Assembly: GCA_004431415.1 (NCBI GenBank)
Contig: QPMI01000027.1
Span: 1-64,000, forward strand
Direction of reading: 5' to 3'
Length of the DNA: 64,000 nt
DNA from: Cyanophora paradoxa
Taxonomy: Eukaryota > Glaucocystophyceae > Cyanophorales > Cyanophoraceae
Below, in pieces: positions 46,752 to 64,000 of the stretch. The translations under genes were made by a program, and so were the position numbers. The stretch's first letter is position 1, and each line of letters begins with the position of its first letter. The notes beneath the pieces were generated by a model. The model was given only the letters and a program-made list of their open reading frames with translations, searched no databases and had not been told where the DNA came from.

Positions 46752-48793
46752 TAGGGTTGCCGTGGTGAAGTTTCACATCGCGTAAACTTCACTACTTCAG
46801 TGAAGTTTCAGTTTCAGTTTCACCAGGCCTGCTGAAACTTCACGTGAACTTCAGGCTCCCATACAAAACTTCTTGCTGGAGCCCCTCGCGCTGAAGGCGG
46901 AAGCGGCAGCGGTTCAAGGTCTTAAACAGTACCTCCAGCCTGTAAACTCATTTTATGCTTATCTGACAGCAGAAAAGGGTCACTCTCGCACTTGGTTGGC
47001 CCACATGTGGGTGTACCCCCAAATGGCAGCAGTACTTCTTGTCGTCCTAATACCCTGCGTTTTTCGAGGGTGGTGGTACCCCCCCTGGGAGCGACCGGGG
47101 GGCGGGTGGGGGCGAGGCGTGCGGGGGTACGGGTGCGGGGAGGCACGGGGACGGGGGGTGATTGTGACGGGGACGCGCGGTATGCGTATATGTATACACC
47201 CTGTGAATGGACATATACCCGAATATATGCCTATTGAGTTGCGATTATTCGGCTATTGAGCGGGGTAGGGGTGCCCTGGACGGGGCGTGAAAAACGGATC
47301 AATGGGGTTGCGCGGCGTGGTGGGGGTACGGCGACGCGGGGAATCGGCCCGGGTGGCCCTGGCTGGGGTGATTCTGGCGGCAGTGCGGGGCTGGGGGGCC
47401 CGGGACGGGCGCACTCTGGCGGCGATGGCGGACGCGGCGAAGACGATCACGAAGACGACGGCGCGGCCGAAGCGGGCGGCGGCGGCCGCGGGCAAGAGCA
47501 AGGGCATTGAGGCGGCGAGGGCTTCGGCGAGGGCGGCGAACCGGCGGAAGTACGTGGAGCGGAAGATCGCGCTGAAGGAGCGGTCGCTGCGGCTGTCGCC
47601 GAAGGAGCTGCGGGCGGCGGCGCTGGTGCGGCAGGAGCAGGCGGAGGCGGGGCTGTCTGCGCAGCTGGGCATCTTCCACACGGGGCCGGTGATGCCGGTG
47701 CTGGACATGGGCGGGCCGGGCAACCTGTACTGGGAGGCGGTGACGCTGGACATCTTCCGCGACCTGGTGCACGGGGCGCTGCGGCGGACGCCGGGCTACG
47801 TGCGGCACGAGGTGTGCGCGGAGGACGCGGCGGAGCTCGGCGCGGAGGTGCCGGAGGGCGCGGACTCGGTGCCCTGGTGCTTCGGCGTGGTGTCGCTGGA
47901 GATGGCGCGCGGCGAGAGCGTGCTGAACGTGCCGGCGATCATGCTCAACGGCACGTACGCGAGCGGGCGCTTCTTATCCTTTCATCTGGTATCAATGGCG
48001 AATCAGGCACTGTGGCTGGGCTCAGGCCTGCTCGTGGGGCTCGGGCTCGCGGGCTTCGGTGCATTTTCGCTGTTCTGGCGAGTCCACAGCGCCTACGGCT
48101 GGCAGGCGTCGGCGCCGGTGCTCGTGCTCATCCTGGCACTGCTGGTCCTGTACCGCCAGCTAATCGCCGTTGCACTAATGGGCGCAGTGGTCGCCATGGG
48201 AGTGAGTCAGCCGAGTCATTATAATTAGTGATTCATGTACATATACCATGCCTCTCGGCACCCTATTGGTGCTTTTTGGCGGTCTGTATCTGCTAAGGCC
48301 ATGGCTTGAATTGACGGTACAATACTACTACAGTACTTACTTCCGAGCGACGACGTCACCATGACGTCATTCCGGACTCGCCGGTTCGCCGCCGGTCCGA
48401 CCACCGCCCGCGTCACGGGTGCCACGGGAGTCACGGGAGTCACGCGTGGCGGTGGCGGGTCGGCGTACCCGTGGCGGGCCACGCCTGGCTCGACCCCCCC
48501 GCACGCCGGTCCCGGGGGGGTACCGCCGACCCATGAAATCCCCAGGGTTCCGAGTTGACAATCTCCCTCCAAATCTCGCATATCTTAGCAGAGCTCACAT
48601 TTACAAAACATCTACAACAGTCCAGGAGGCTTCTACGCACGCTTTTGAGTCGTTTAATTTGGAGGGCAAATCTCGCAAGCGTGTGTAGTGAAACATGCAA
48701 AAATAGTGGAACTTCACGTGAAACGTGTGAAGTTTCACGGTAGTTTCAGTTTCACCCCGGGCTTGTGAAACTTCACGTGAAGCGGCAACCCTA
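46752..48793 (+). mobile_element. hAT-like DNA transposon, 2,042 bp, with perfect 8-bp target-site duplication
   Basis: The left end starts TAGGGTTGCCG and the right end finishes in its reverse complement CGGCAACCCTA. Both ends then carry GTGAAGTTTCAC, with several further direct and inverted copies of that subterminal motif at 46764-46855 and 48710-48780. The element is flanked by GGGCCAGC on both sides (46744-46751 and 48794-48801), an exact 8-bp duplication. TA-GGG-type termini, short TIRs, subterminal repeats and 8-bp duplications are hallmarks of the hAT superfamily. The ORF it carries does not look like a hAT transposase, so it is probably non-autonomous and may have captured host sequence. 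Confidence 0.85.
47425..48228 (+). CDS. Unknown 267-aa protein carried by the hAT-like element
   Basis: The frame is open from 47287; ATG 47425 (MADAAKTITKTTARPKRAAA) is preferred because the upstream part is poorly codon-like. The first ~185 residues are a basic Ala/Lys/Arg-rich helix (NRRKYVERKIALKERSLRL) followed by a globular-looking part (HTGPVMPVLDMGGPGNLYWE, FRDLVHGALRRTPGYVRHEV, SVPWCFGVVSLEMARGES). At about 47976 the composition changes abruptly and the frame continues into two or three hydrophobic helices (LWLGSGLLVGLGLAGFGAF and VLVLILALLVLYRQL). The step suggests either an exon border or a fusion of captured pieces. No zinc finger or RNase-H-like hAT transposase motif is seen. Function unknown. 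Confidence 0.45.
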   Translation: MADAAKTITKTTARPKRAAAAAGKSKGIEAARASARAANRRKYVERKIALKERSLRLSPKELRAAALVRQEQAEAGLSAQLGIFHTGPVMPVLDMGGPGNLYWEAVTLDIFRDLVHGALRRTPGYVRHEVCAEDAAELGAEVPEGADSVPWCFGVVSLEMARGESVLNVPAIMLNGTYASGRFLSFHLVSMANQALWLGSGLLVGLGLAGFGAFSLFWRVHSAYGWQASAPVLVLILALLVLYRQLIAVALMGAVVAMGVSQPSHYN

Positions 48794-48801
48794 GGGCCAG
48801 C

Positions 48802-49127
48802 ACTGCGGCAGTGGGCCGTGGCGGGCAGTGGCGGCCCTGCCACTGGGTTGCCAGTGGCCCGGGCCCAGTGCCGCAGTGCTGGCCCACTGCTGGGGCAGCT
48901 GGGCCAGTGGCCAGTGGCCACTGGCCACAGTGGCCAGTGGCCACTGCCGGGCCGCATGATGGATATGCATCCGATGATCCGGCCGCCCGGCGGCCGCGCC
49001 GGGCATGGGCCCATGGCCTAGGACGGTGGCATGGCCCATGGGCCGGCGCCATGGCACATCGAGCCTGGCCAGGCTGGCCATGGCCTGGCCGGGCTGGCCC
49101 AGTGGGCCCATGGCCCATGGGCCATGG
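48802..49127. repeat. Palindromic GGCC/CCACTGG/CCATGG low-complexity tract
   Basis: Dense overlapping copies of CAGTGGCC, TGGCCACTGG and GGGCCCATGG give many nested palindromes. The same vocabulary appears left of the hAT-like element (46700-46751), which implies the element inserted into a pre-existing tract, and again near 50760-50830. It has frames in several phases, all artefacts of the repeat. Confidence 0.75.
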
Positions 49128-49135
49128 GCCATGGC

Positions 49136-49516
49136 TAGGGTTGGGCTTACTCCGGTAATACCCCGTCCGGGCCGAGTAAGGGTAAAGTACTGAAAGTATT
49201 ACCCCGAGTATTACCGAGTAAACACCGCTCCTCCCCCCCCGGTCCACTGAGCTCGAGCTGAGGCGGAGGCATGTCCTGCGACGTGAGCCAGCGCAACCCG
49301 GCTGGAAAGCTTCTGAATCGATAGCTGATCAACGCTATATGCGCCAAACTGCGCTCCCCGCGCTGCTAGAGCCTGCCCCTCCCCCCTGACGTGTCTGCAG
49401 CGGTGTACCCCCTCTTATTTACTCGAGTATTACTCGGTCGGGGTCCGAGTAAGGTACGAGTATTACCGAGTAAAGGTAATACCTCGGTTTACCGGTAAAA
49501 GTAAAGCGCAACCCTA
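49136..49516. mobile_element. Non-autonomous hAT-like MITE, 381 bp, with perfect 8-bp target-site duplication
   Basis: Begins TAGGGTTG and ends CAACCCTA, the same outer bases as the 2.0-kb element. It is flanked on both sides by GCCATGGC (49128-49135 and 49517-49524). Internally both ends carry inverted arrays of TACTCGG(TAA)/GAGTAATAC-type repeats, so the element can fold on itself. No coding sequence. It is probably mobilised by the same type of transposase as its neighbour. Confidence 0.85.
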
Positions 49517-49524
49517 GCCATGGC

Positions 49525-50201
49525 CCATGAGCCATGGGCCATGGCCAAGTTCCAGGCCAACTTGCAAATCATCAGAGTCCGGGAATCGATCCGATGATCC
49601 ATGATCGGAAAATTGCGATCTTGAATCATTGTTGCTTCATGGTTGATTCGGAAAATTGCGACGGAAATTCGGGCTGAATTTCCGACTCCGAAAGTTCGGA
49701 CCGAAACTTCCCGTTGACGTCCCAATGATTGCTATTTCAGATCAATTTCACATCACATCATGCGCCGATGATGCGCACATCATGCGCCGATGAACGACTT
49801 GCATTTTAATTATCACCGTAATATTCTGATGAAATTCATGATTACGAACCGGTACGTAAATATACGACGTCGACTCCGGATCCGTGTGAGACTGTACGTA
49901 TACCGTAAAAGGTCCGTAATACAGAATATTATTAAAAAGGAATGGGAATTCTATTAAGGTCTGCACTTTATTATGTCATCCCAAATTATGTCGCCTCGGA
50001 CGTGATATAACGACACAATTTGGGGCCGTCATACTATGATAAAACGGCCCGGCGGATATAGTAAGTCGCCCCATAGTAGGGGGCCTACTAGGGGCCAAAC
50101 ATTTTACCACGCGCCGAGTCGTCGCCGACTCTCAGAGTCTACGTACGCAAATTAAAGTACCAGCCTCGGAGCAATTGCAAGCTTACTAGTAAGCGCCGCT
50201 A
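49525..50201. other. Intergenic, AT-richer, short dispersed repeats
   Basis: Contains TTCGGAAAATTGCGA (49648-49662) and a related CGGAAAATTGCGA (49606-49618), ATGCGC/GATG direct repeats (49757-49792), and a CCAAATTATGTCGC/CGACACAATTTGG pair. No gene seen. Confidence 0.5.
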
Positions 50202-50471
50202 CCGTGTAACACTAAATTAACAGCCCGTTAATTAACAGGTTATAAAATCTGGCCCTCCCGGAGTCCCATAGTCGAAATAACAGAGCCCCAAATTAACAGA
50301 TCATCAAAATTTAGGATTGTATGGGGCGATAATGTCGGGGGGTAGATTGTATGGGACGGCTGAGCAGCAGCGAATTAGCAGAGCCCCAAATTAACAGATT
50401 ATGTCAAGATTTCGGTCTGTTAATTTGGGGCTCTGTTATTTAAGTCAGCCCATTAATTATATGTTACACGG
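50202..50471. mobile_element. Inverted-repeat MITE-like element, 270 bp, TA-flanked
   Basis: The ends are CCGTGTAACA and its reverse complement TGTTACACGG, each abutting TA. Inside lies a perfect 25-bp inverted pair (AAATAACAGAGCCCC... at 50275-50299 and its complement at 50417-50441), and a third partial copy at 50381-50398. There is no coding sequence. The TA flanks suggest a Tc1/mariner-type origin, but two bases give little statistical weight. Confidence 0.6.
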
Positions 50472-51529
50472 TACTAAGCGGCCGCCGGCCCGCCGGGCAC
50501 TGCTGCGGCAGTACTAGCTAGTAGTGCTACTAGGCTAGCGCTGGCACTGTCACAGTGTGCCACGGTAGTGACGGTACCGGTGCTGCCAGGCTGCGCATGC
50601 GGCACCCGCCGCCCGGTGACCGAGGCGGCACTTGCATCATCATGGCATCATACTTTTTTCCCTGCTGTTAATTTTCAGTGATTTTTCACTACGTAGTGGG
50701 CGACAGCGAATTTTCGGAAATACCGTACCGCCGGTACCGGTAGTACGGCCCCGCACCGTCACGGCGTGGGCCGTGGGCCGTGGGCCCGTGGCCCGTGGGC
50801 CCGTGCACGTGGCATCACTGGCATGCCTAGGACTCCGGGTCCGAGTCCGGGATCCGGAGGCTAGCCTAGTAGGACCGTCGGACGTACTACGGTACACGGT
50901 ATCCGGTGCCGCAGTGCACGCGTACGCCGACAGCAGCGCTAGCTGCAGACGTTGCCAAGTTGAAGCAGTTGTTGCCAAACTTGGCAAAGTTGCATGCAGC
51001 CTGTTCAACGGTTCAACGGTTGCCGCGGCGCGCGCGCGCACTGTGACACACACTGTGACACCCAAACCTGTGCCGTAATAATGCAGCAGCCGTCACACGG
51101 CGTATAAGCCCCGTACGCGTGCCAATTGCAACTTATAATTAAAGCGTGCAACTTCGAATTCGGTGCAAGCGATCATGACCTTGAAGCAGCGCTAGCTTTA
51201 GCAGCAGCTGTGCGAGAAATATATGCTGCACGCGCAGCATGCGCACTAGCACTGCAGCTATAGATACGTATACGCATTACCCAAATCCCGGCCGTACCGT
51301 CGGACTTGAACATGCACATGTGTTCCTGAGCTGCCGCTGAAATTACAATCAGTATAAGATACGTAACAGCTGCAGCCTGCAGGTCGCGTTGGTTGACATT
51401 TATATTCGATCGCGACACCACCCAGCCGCAGCAGCAGAAGTGTGCAATCTAGCCGATCGCGCGCGCACGCACACCCGCTTTAATTTCAGCTGCAGCACCC
51501 CCGCGCACTGCGGCAATTAGATTTATGTT
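50472..51529. other. Intergenic upstream of ATPase copy 2
   Basis: Includes another GTGGGCCGTGGGCC-type palindromic tract (50765-50815) and GCAGC-rich stretches. It is expected to contain the copy 2 promoter. It shows no similarity to the region upstream of copy 1 that I can see. Confidence 0.5.
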
Positions 51530-59738
<8,209 letters not shown>

Positions 59739-59825
59739 AGAGCTAATCGATATATATCATGCATTTTCAGCTAGGAATCCTAGGATATCGTCGTCGTATC
59801 GATCCGGATCCGGAGTTCGAGGCAG

Positions 59826-59861
59826 GAAGGGGCCCCGGGGTTGCAATTGGCCCCCTCCCTT
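59826..59861. repeat. GAAGGGGcc...ggCCCCCTCCCTTC hairpin with conserved flank
   Basis: A G-rich/C-rich inverted pair around a CCCGGGGTTGCAATT loop. The following TTTTCAGCGGCTCGGCGGGGCC matches the flank of the 16.88-kb hairpin (TTTCCAGCGGCTCGGCCGGACC), so the two are related copies. Confidence 0.6.
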
Positions 59862-60364
59862 CGCGCCGTTGTTTTCAGCGGCTCGGCGGGGCCGGCGCCG
59901 TATACGTGTATATATTATGAACCTAAATTATGCTATTCTATTATAATTATAAGCTTGTATAGATAGATCTGTATAGATTATATGCATAGCGCTAGCGTTA
60001 TAGCTAGCTGTAAATTGCAGAGGGCTGCGTGCGCTCGAGCTCGGCAGATCTCTCGGCAGATCAGCATGCGCAGATCGATATCACTGCCACAGTGTCAGTG
60101 TCATATAGCTAGGATACTAGGCTATTCCTAAATAGCTAGTAGCTAGCCCACCGGCCCTGGAGCTCTCTAGCTGCTCATGATCATCTGGCCATGGACAGCC
60201 GCCGGATTCCGAAGTTCGTTCCGACACTCGAGCTCGAGCTCGGCTCGACACTGCGTCCCCTCCGGATCCCGCGGCCCCCTATAGCTACTTGAGCCGCCGC
60301 CCGACTTCGACTCCCCGGCCGTACGCGACCCCGGCCGACTGCGACTGGTGACCCGGCAGAAAGT

Positions 60365-60367
<3 letters not shown>

Positions 60368-60395
<28 letters not shown>
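60368..60395. repeat. Poly-C homopolymer, about 28 nt
   Basis: Unbroken C run continuing into a C-rich, TC-interrupted stretch to about 60420. On the minus strand it is a G run able to form a quadruplex. Confidence 0.9.
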
Positions 60396-60398
<3 letters not shown>

Positions 60399-60900
60399 TC
60401 CCGCCCCCCGCCCCCGCCTCCTCTTCCGGACGAATTCGAATCCGGGCCCTTGACAGCAGAAAACGCGCGGAAAATTTAAATTAGCCCGGCCCTTAAAGCT
60501 TGCAGAAATGCTCCCCTTCCCCGCCCCCGCCATTTTGCGCCTGGGAACCCCAGCAGGCCTACCCGGGGGGCCCGTCCTCTGCGCCGCCCTAGGCATCAAC
60601 AAAAAACCAGCTAGGTCCGGATCCTCAATTCAGAGAGATCTCGCACTGCTGCGCATGCTCGAGCTCGACCAGCACCTCGACCTCAGAGCAATTTGGAGGG
60701 ACCGCTGTGCCCGTAACCATATGCATGCCTGCAGCTGGCCATATGCCGCAGTGCATGGGATCCCGGAGATCCGACGAGGCATCATATGCATGATCACCGG
60801 TACCGGCGTCGACAGGACTCATTAATATATATATATATATAAGCGTCGATATCGATATATATATATCGATTCCGTAAACGTTAACGCCCAACTTCGAATT

Positions 60901-60922
60901 CCCCCCCCCCCCCCCCCCCCCC
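60901..60922. repeat. Poly-C homopolymer, about 22 nt
   Basis: Second long C run about 500 bp from the first, followed by T and seven more C. Confidence 0.9.
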
Positions 60923-61284
60923 TCCCCCCCGAATCTAAGCCGAGCCCCCGCCCTCCACCGGGTACCCCCGGCGGTCCCCCGCCTCAACGTTAACGGAGGG
61001 CCAGGTTTGACACCGCGTTAATTTACCGTTCTACGGTAGTACGCCGCAGTAAGTGCCCGACGGTAGCCCCCCGGCCCATGGCCAGGGACTTCGATTAAAA
61101 GAGGAAATTACACCGTTTAATTACACGCGAAAATAAAATTATACACAATCACAGGCATGCATATACATGCATCTGTGCTCAGAAATTTCGCTCAACGGTT
61201 GCCGCGGAAATTTCATTGACAAGTTGCAATCATTGGTATCAGAAATTTCGGCCTGCGCAGTGCGCATCCAGGCTGATCCAGCTA

Positions 61285-61525
61285 CTGTAAAACGAGAAAT
61301 GTCCGGCGTCACTTTATTTCGGCAAAACCCGAAAAATGCGCCGAAATTGTGGTTCGTCGGCATCATATTTTCGGCAACACAGATAGTCCGCCTAGGCGGC
61401 GGGTACGTTGATCCCTCTTCTGCCATACATCTGCACAATTCTGGCAGTTTCAAATATTCGGCGCCGCGAGGCTATGCCGAATAGCGCCGAATATTAAGTT
61501 CTGCCGGACATTTCTCGTTTTACAG
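61285..61525. mobile_element. Tc1/mariner-like MITE, 241 bp, perfect 23-bp terminal inverted repeats, TA duplication
   Basis: The left end CTGTAAAACGAGAAATGTCC + GGC (61285-61307) is the exact reverse complement of 61503-61525. TA lies immediately outside each end (61283-61284 and 61526-61527). A TA target and TIRs of this length fit non-autonomous Tc1/mariner elements. The interior carries GCCGAAAT/ATTTCGGC-type repeats and no transposase. Confidence 0.85.
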
Positions 61526-62094
61526 TAGTTAGGCACTACCGACGTCTACCGTTAGTACCGTAGTTACGGCGTAAGTATACGTACTACAGTACGTATACTG
61601 TACTACTACTGTACGGTACTACGGTACTACGGTGCGCCGGCGCCCTGAGCGCCGCCCTCACGGCGGCGCCGCGGCGTTGAGCCTCGGAGCGGCATGCGCA
61701 TGCGCAGGCGCCGCCGCGCCGGCGCCCGGCGCCGGCCGCGCGCCGGCCGCGGCTCGGCGCCGGATCCGGATTCCGGACCGTCGGACCGGCGCGGCGGCCC
61801 GCCGGCGGCCGCGGGCGGCGGCGGCGGCTTTAACTCAGTTACTCAATCGGCCGTGCACGTGCCACGGTGCAATATTAACTTAGTACTATTAGCTGCGCAT
61901 GCAGATCTAGAGCTCCCGGAGTCCGATCATGATCCGATGATCATCGGATGCTCGAGCAATTCGCAAGCCGCTGAGCTGGAACTAACTAAGTTAAGCTTGA
62001 AGGCAGCGCGCAGTGTCCGTATACGTACATACAGTACTAGTATCCGTTCACGTAATCTACATCCGGTTGTGAACAAATATATATATACACGCAT

Positions 62095-63542
62095 ATGGCG
62101 AAGAAGACCGAGGACGGAGGCTGGCCCTCGGAATTCTTTGAGGAGGGCGAAGAGGAAAAGGCGGAGAAGCTGGAATTGGTATGTCCCATCTGCTTGAAAG
62201 TGATGCGAGAACCGGTGTGCACGTGTTTTGCGCTTCGAATTCGATTCTGCTCCGCTTTTAGATCTGCTGATCTGCTACATGTAATGTGTGCACATGTATA
62301 TCGCGCGCAGACAGCAATTCGGTGCACGAACGAGCATGCTCTGTGCCGCTCGTGTGCGCTCCTGCTGGTGCGGGAGACAGGCGATGGCCGCGGCCACCCG
62401 TGCAATTGGCGAGACGTCGACGAGAGCAAGTGCACGAAACGCCGGCTCAAGTGCCCGCTCGACCGCGAGTTCATCGACAGGAATCGCTTCGGGCCCGCCG
62501 CCTACCACAGTCGCCGCATCAACGAGCTTAAAGTGCAGTACGTGCACGTGGTTTGTCATACTCGACGTCGACCGCTTGTTTATATATTTCTGACCATAAG
62601 ATTGATTTCAACGCCCCCGGGGCCATAGTTGCGCTTACAAAACCCGCGGATGCGGCTGGATTGGCGAACTGGGCTCCTTTCTGTCACACGCCAGCAGCTG
62701 TAGCGTTGGGCGCGCCCGCGAACGCGCACGGTGCCCAGGCTGCGCGCAGCTTGTTCTCTCTGTCGATATGCCGGTGCGCCCCCAGGCCCATACATGCGCA
62801 TATGCGTCTGGCCATATGCATCAGGTTATTACTAAGTTAGCTATACAAGATAGTATTAAGCTTAAGGAAGCTAAAGAAATCGCCTTGACGCTCCCGACAA
62901 TTGGGGCCCACGCACAATACACTCGCGCGTGACCGTGGGACCCGACGCGACGCGCAGGCGCACGAGGAAGGTTGCCCCCTTATTCTCCATCCCTGCCCGA
63001 ACGCCAAATATGGTTGCCGCGTCTCAGTACCTCGGGCTGGCCTCGACTTGCACCTTGGTGCGAACGCGGGTCACAGCGCCTCGCGAGAACTTGAATTAAA
63101 TTGATTTTGAAATCGGACTGTGCTGGCGCCGTTTCTTAATGATCATGAAATATCAATATATGAATATTCGAACGTCGCAATTGATCTCCGCACGAACGTG
63201 CATGCAGAAACCTGCGAATGCTTGCAGAATCTCGTCGTCCGCCTGAGCAACCGAAAACGTCCGATCGCGAACCGTCCGGTGGCTCCGTCCGAAGCGTCCG
63301 GTTGACTTTCGTACGCAGGAGAGCTTGAATGCAAACGAGTGGTGCTTGGGGTCCTACTCGTTTTCCTTTACATTTCGCTCTGGAGGTACATTTTCGGAGG
63401 CGTGATTCTCCTCATCGTGCTGCTTGAGAAGGCCATTCTCGCCGCGCTATCGCAGTGGAAATATTACTTTACTTTTATCGCGTCAGTATTAGTCTTGTAC
63501 GTTGCGATCTCCTACATATATGACGAAGACTGCTATCTGTAA
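62095..63542 (+). CDS. RING/TRAF-type zinc-finger protein with C-terminal membrane helices, six exons, 254 aa
   Basis: Exons 62095-62214, 62311-62537, 62629-62689, 62958-63057, 63208-63240 and 63319-63542 sum to 765 nt and close at TAA. An acidic head (EFFEEGEEEKAEKLEL) leads to a RING finger, CPICLKVMREP then CTNEHALCRSC, with a distal CPLDREF. TRAF-type fingers follow: HCAYKTRGCGWIGELGS then HEEGC, and PCPNAKYGC then LDLHLETC (C-x6-C-x-H-x3-C pattern). This is the layout of TRAF-like E3 ubiquitin ligases. Instead of a TRAF-C domain, the last exon encodes two or three hydrophobic helices (VVLGVLLVFLYISLW, IFGGVILLIVLLE and FTFIASVLVLYVAISYIY), suggesting a membrane-anchored ligase. The introns 62690-62957 and 63241-63318 begin GC; other splice choices there would break the zinc-finger or helix frame. 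Confidence 0.82.
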
Positions 63543-64000
63543 CAGGTATATTGAATATCAGAGCGAACACATACATATGCATGTACATGCATACGTATAC
63601 TACGCAAACGTGACTAATCGGCCTTGCGGAAAGGAGAGGCCCTTAGGTCTGTTGGTATCTTGTCACAAATTTTAGAAAGCGAAATTCGTATATTTGAAGA
63701 CACCTACTACCCCATTTTTGACCCTGGGGAGCACGTTGGTGCGGCCCGTTTTCCTATGAGAGGCCTCTAATGGGCAGTAACAGCACGTCCAAAAGCACAG
63801 AAAAGCATTTTCCCGGAAAAAATAGAAAGCGCAAATCACATTGGCCTTCCAAGTCGAAATTTGAAAATTACTAGTGGCCCGGCCGCGATTTTCGCGCCGG
63901 GGGTGCAAGCGGGGAACCGGGATCTAATGAAAGAGTCCTAGTGGCACGCACATGCGCAGAGTCCTCCCCTCGGGCGTGCTCGGCTGCGGGCAGCGGCGCA
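63543..64000. other. Downstream of the TRAF-like gene, no gene supported
   Basis: Probably 3' UTR and intergenic DNA. It contains ATACATATGCATGTACATGCATACGTATAC alternating sequence (63571-63600). The window ends before another gene is evident. Confidence 0.5.

Larger units (their letters stand above)
59739..61284. other. Intergenic, repeat-rich, no gene supported
   Basis: Contains many AGCTAGCT and GAGCTCGAGCTC palindromes, a hairpin repeat (59826-59861), two poly-C tracts, a (TA)n run near 60826-60840 and a TATCGATATATATATATCGAT palindrome (60846-60870). Confidence 0.6.

Noticed and set aside
47425-48228. Calling the hAT-borne ORF a transposase
   Set aside because: No BED zinc finger, no recognisable DDE/RNase-H residues and no hAT dimerisation motif were visible, and the C-terminal part is membrane-helix-like.
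48735-49247. Overlapping frames in the GGCC tract
   Set aside because: Frames in both strands translate to His/Gly/Trp/Pro repeats that simply reflect the palindromic repeat units.
61167-61484. 105-residue frame over the 61.3-kb MITE
   Set aside because: It spans the left boundary of the element and includes its inverted repeats. It has no family resemblance and no introns of the local kind.

Overview
This window is nuclear DNA from a GC-rich, intron-dense eukaryote. The genes are spliceosomal-intron genes of eukaryote-only families: a crooked-neck splicing factor, an ISWI remodeller, a nephrocystin-3-like protein, a soluble-type adenylyl cyclase and a Na+/K+-type P-ATPase. Introns are short (mostly 50-90 nt), extremely GC-rich, usually start GTGCG and end GCAG, and a large share start with GC instead of GT. 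A flagellated marine microalga or similar protist fits best (soluble cyclase plus nephrocystin-3 imply cilia; a type IIC sodium pump is typical of marine forms). The exact lineage cannot be fixed from sequence alone, and no organelle, bacterial or viral block is seen.

Layout, left to right. 0.2-7.9 kb (-): a very large ADCY10-like soluble adenylyl cyclase. 8.4-11.9 kb (-): CRNKL1/Clf1. 12.5-13.3 kb (+): a small membrane protein, possibly B12D/NDUFA4-like. 13.9-14.9 kb (-): an unrecognised gene. 14.9-16.3 kb (+): a macrodomain protein. 17.0-18.2 kb (-): an Mpv17/PMP22 protein. 18.8-20.3 kb (+): a coiled-coil protein. 21.3-22.8 kb (-): a GAF-like protein with a long disordered tail. 23.9-31.1 kb (+): a nephrocystin-3-like NTPase/TPR protein with a myristoylation/palmitoylation start. 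32.1-37.9 kb (-): ISWI. 38.3-45.7 kb and 51.5-59.7 kb (+): tandem paralogues of a type IIC P-ATPase. 62.1-63.5 kb (+): a RING/TRAF zinc-finger protein with C-terminal membrane helices.

From 45.7 kb on, the spaces between genes change character: they are less GC-rich and full of repeats. Between the ATPase copies lies a 2.0-kb hAT-like element (perfect 8-bp target duplication, matching inverted ends, an 804-bp ORF not recognisable as transposase), a 381-bp non-autonomous relative with its own perfect 8-bp duplication, a 270-bp inverted-repeat element, and palindromic GGCC/CCATGG low-complexity DNA. A 241-bp TA-flanked MITE lies at 61.3 kb.

The most interesting points are: pervasive GC-AG introns; a 9-nt coding microexon kept in both ATPase copies; near-identity between parts of the two ATPase genes beside strongly diverged introns (gene conversion); two lesions confined to the first ATPase copy (a 1-nt exon deletion and a lost AG acceptor); substitutions at K+/Na+ site positions; and the hAT-like elements. 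Exon models were built by eye; those whose exon lengths were summed and closed in frame are the 12.5-kb, 14.9-kb and 62.1-kb genes.
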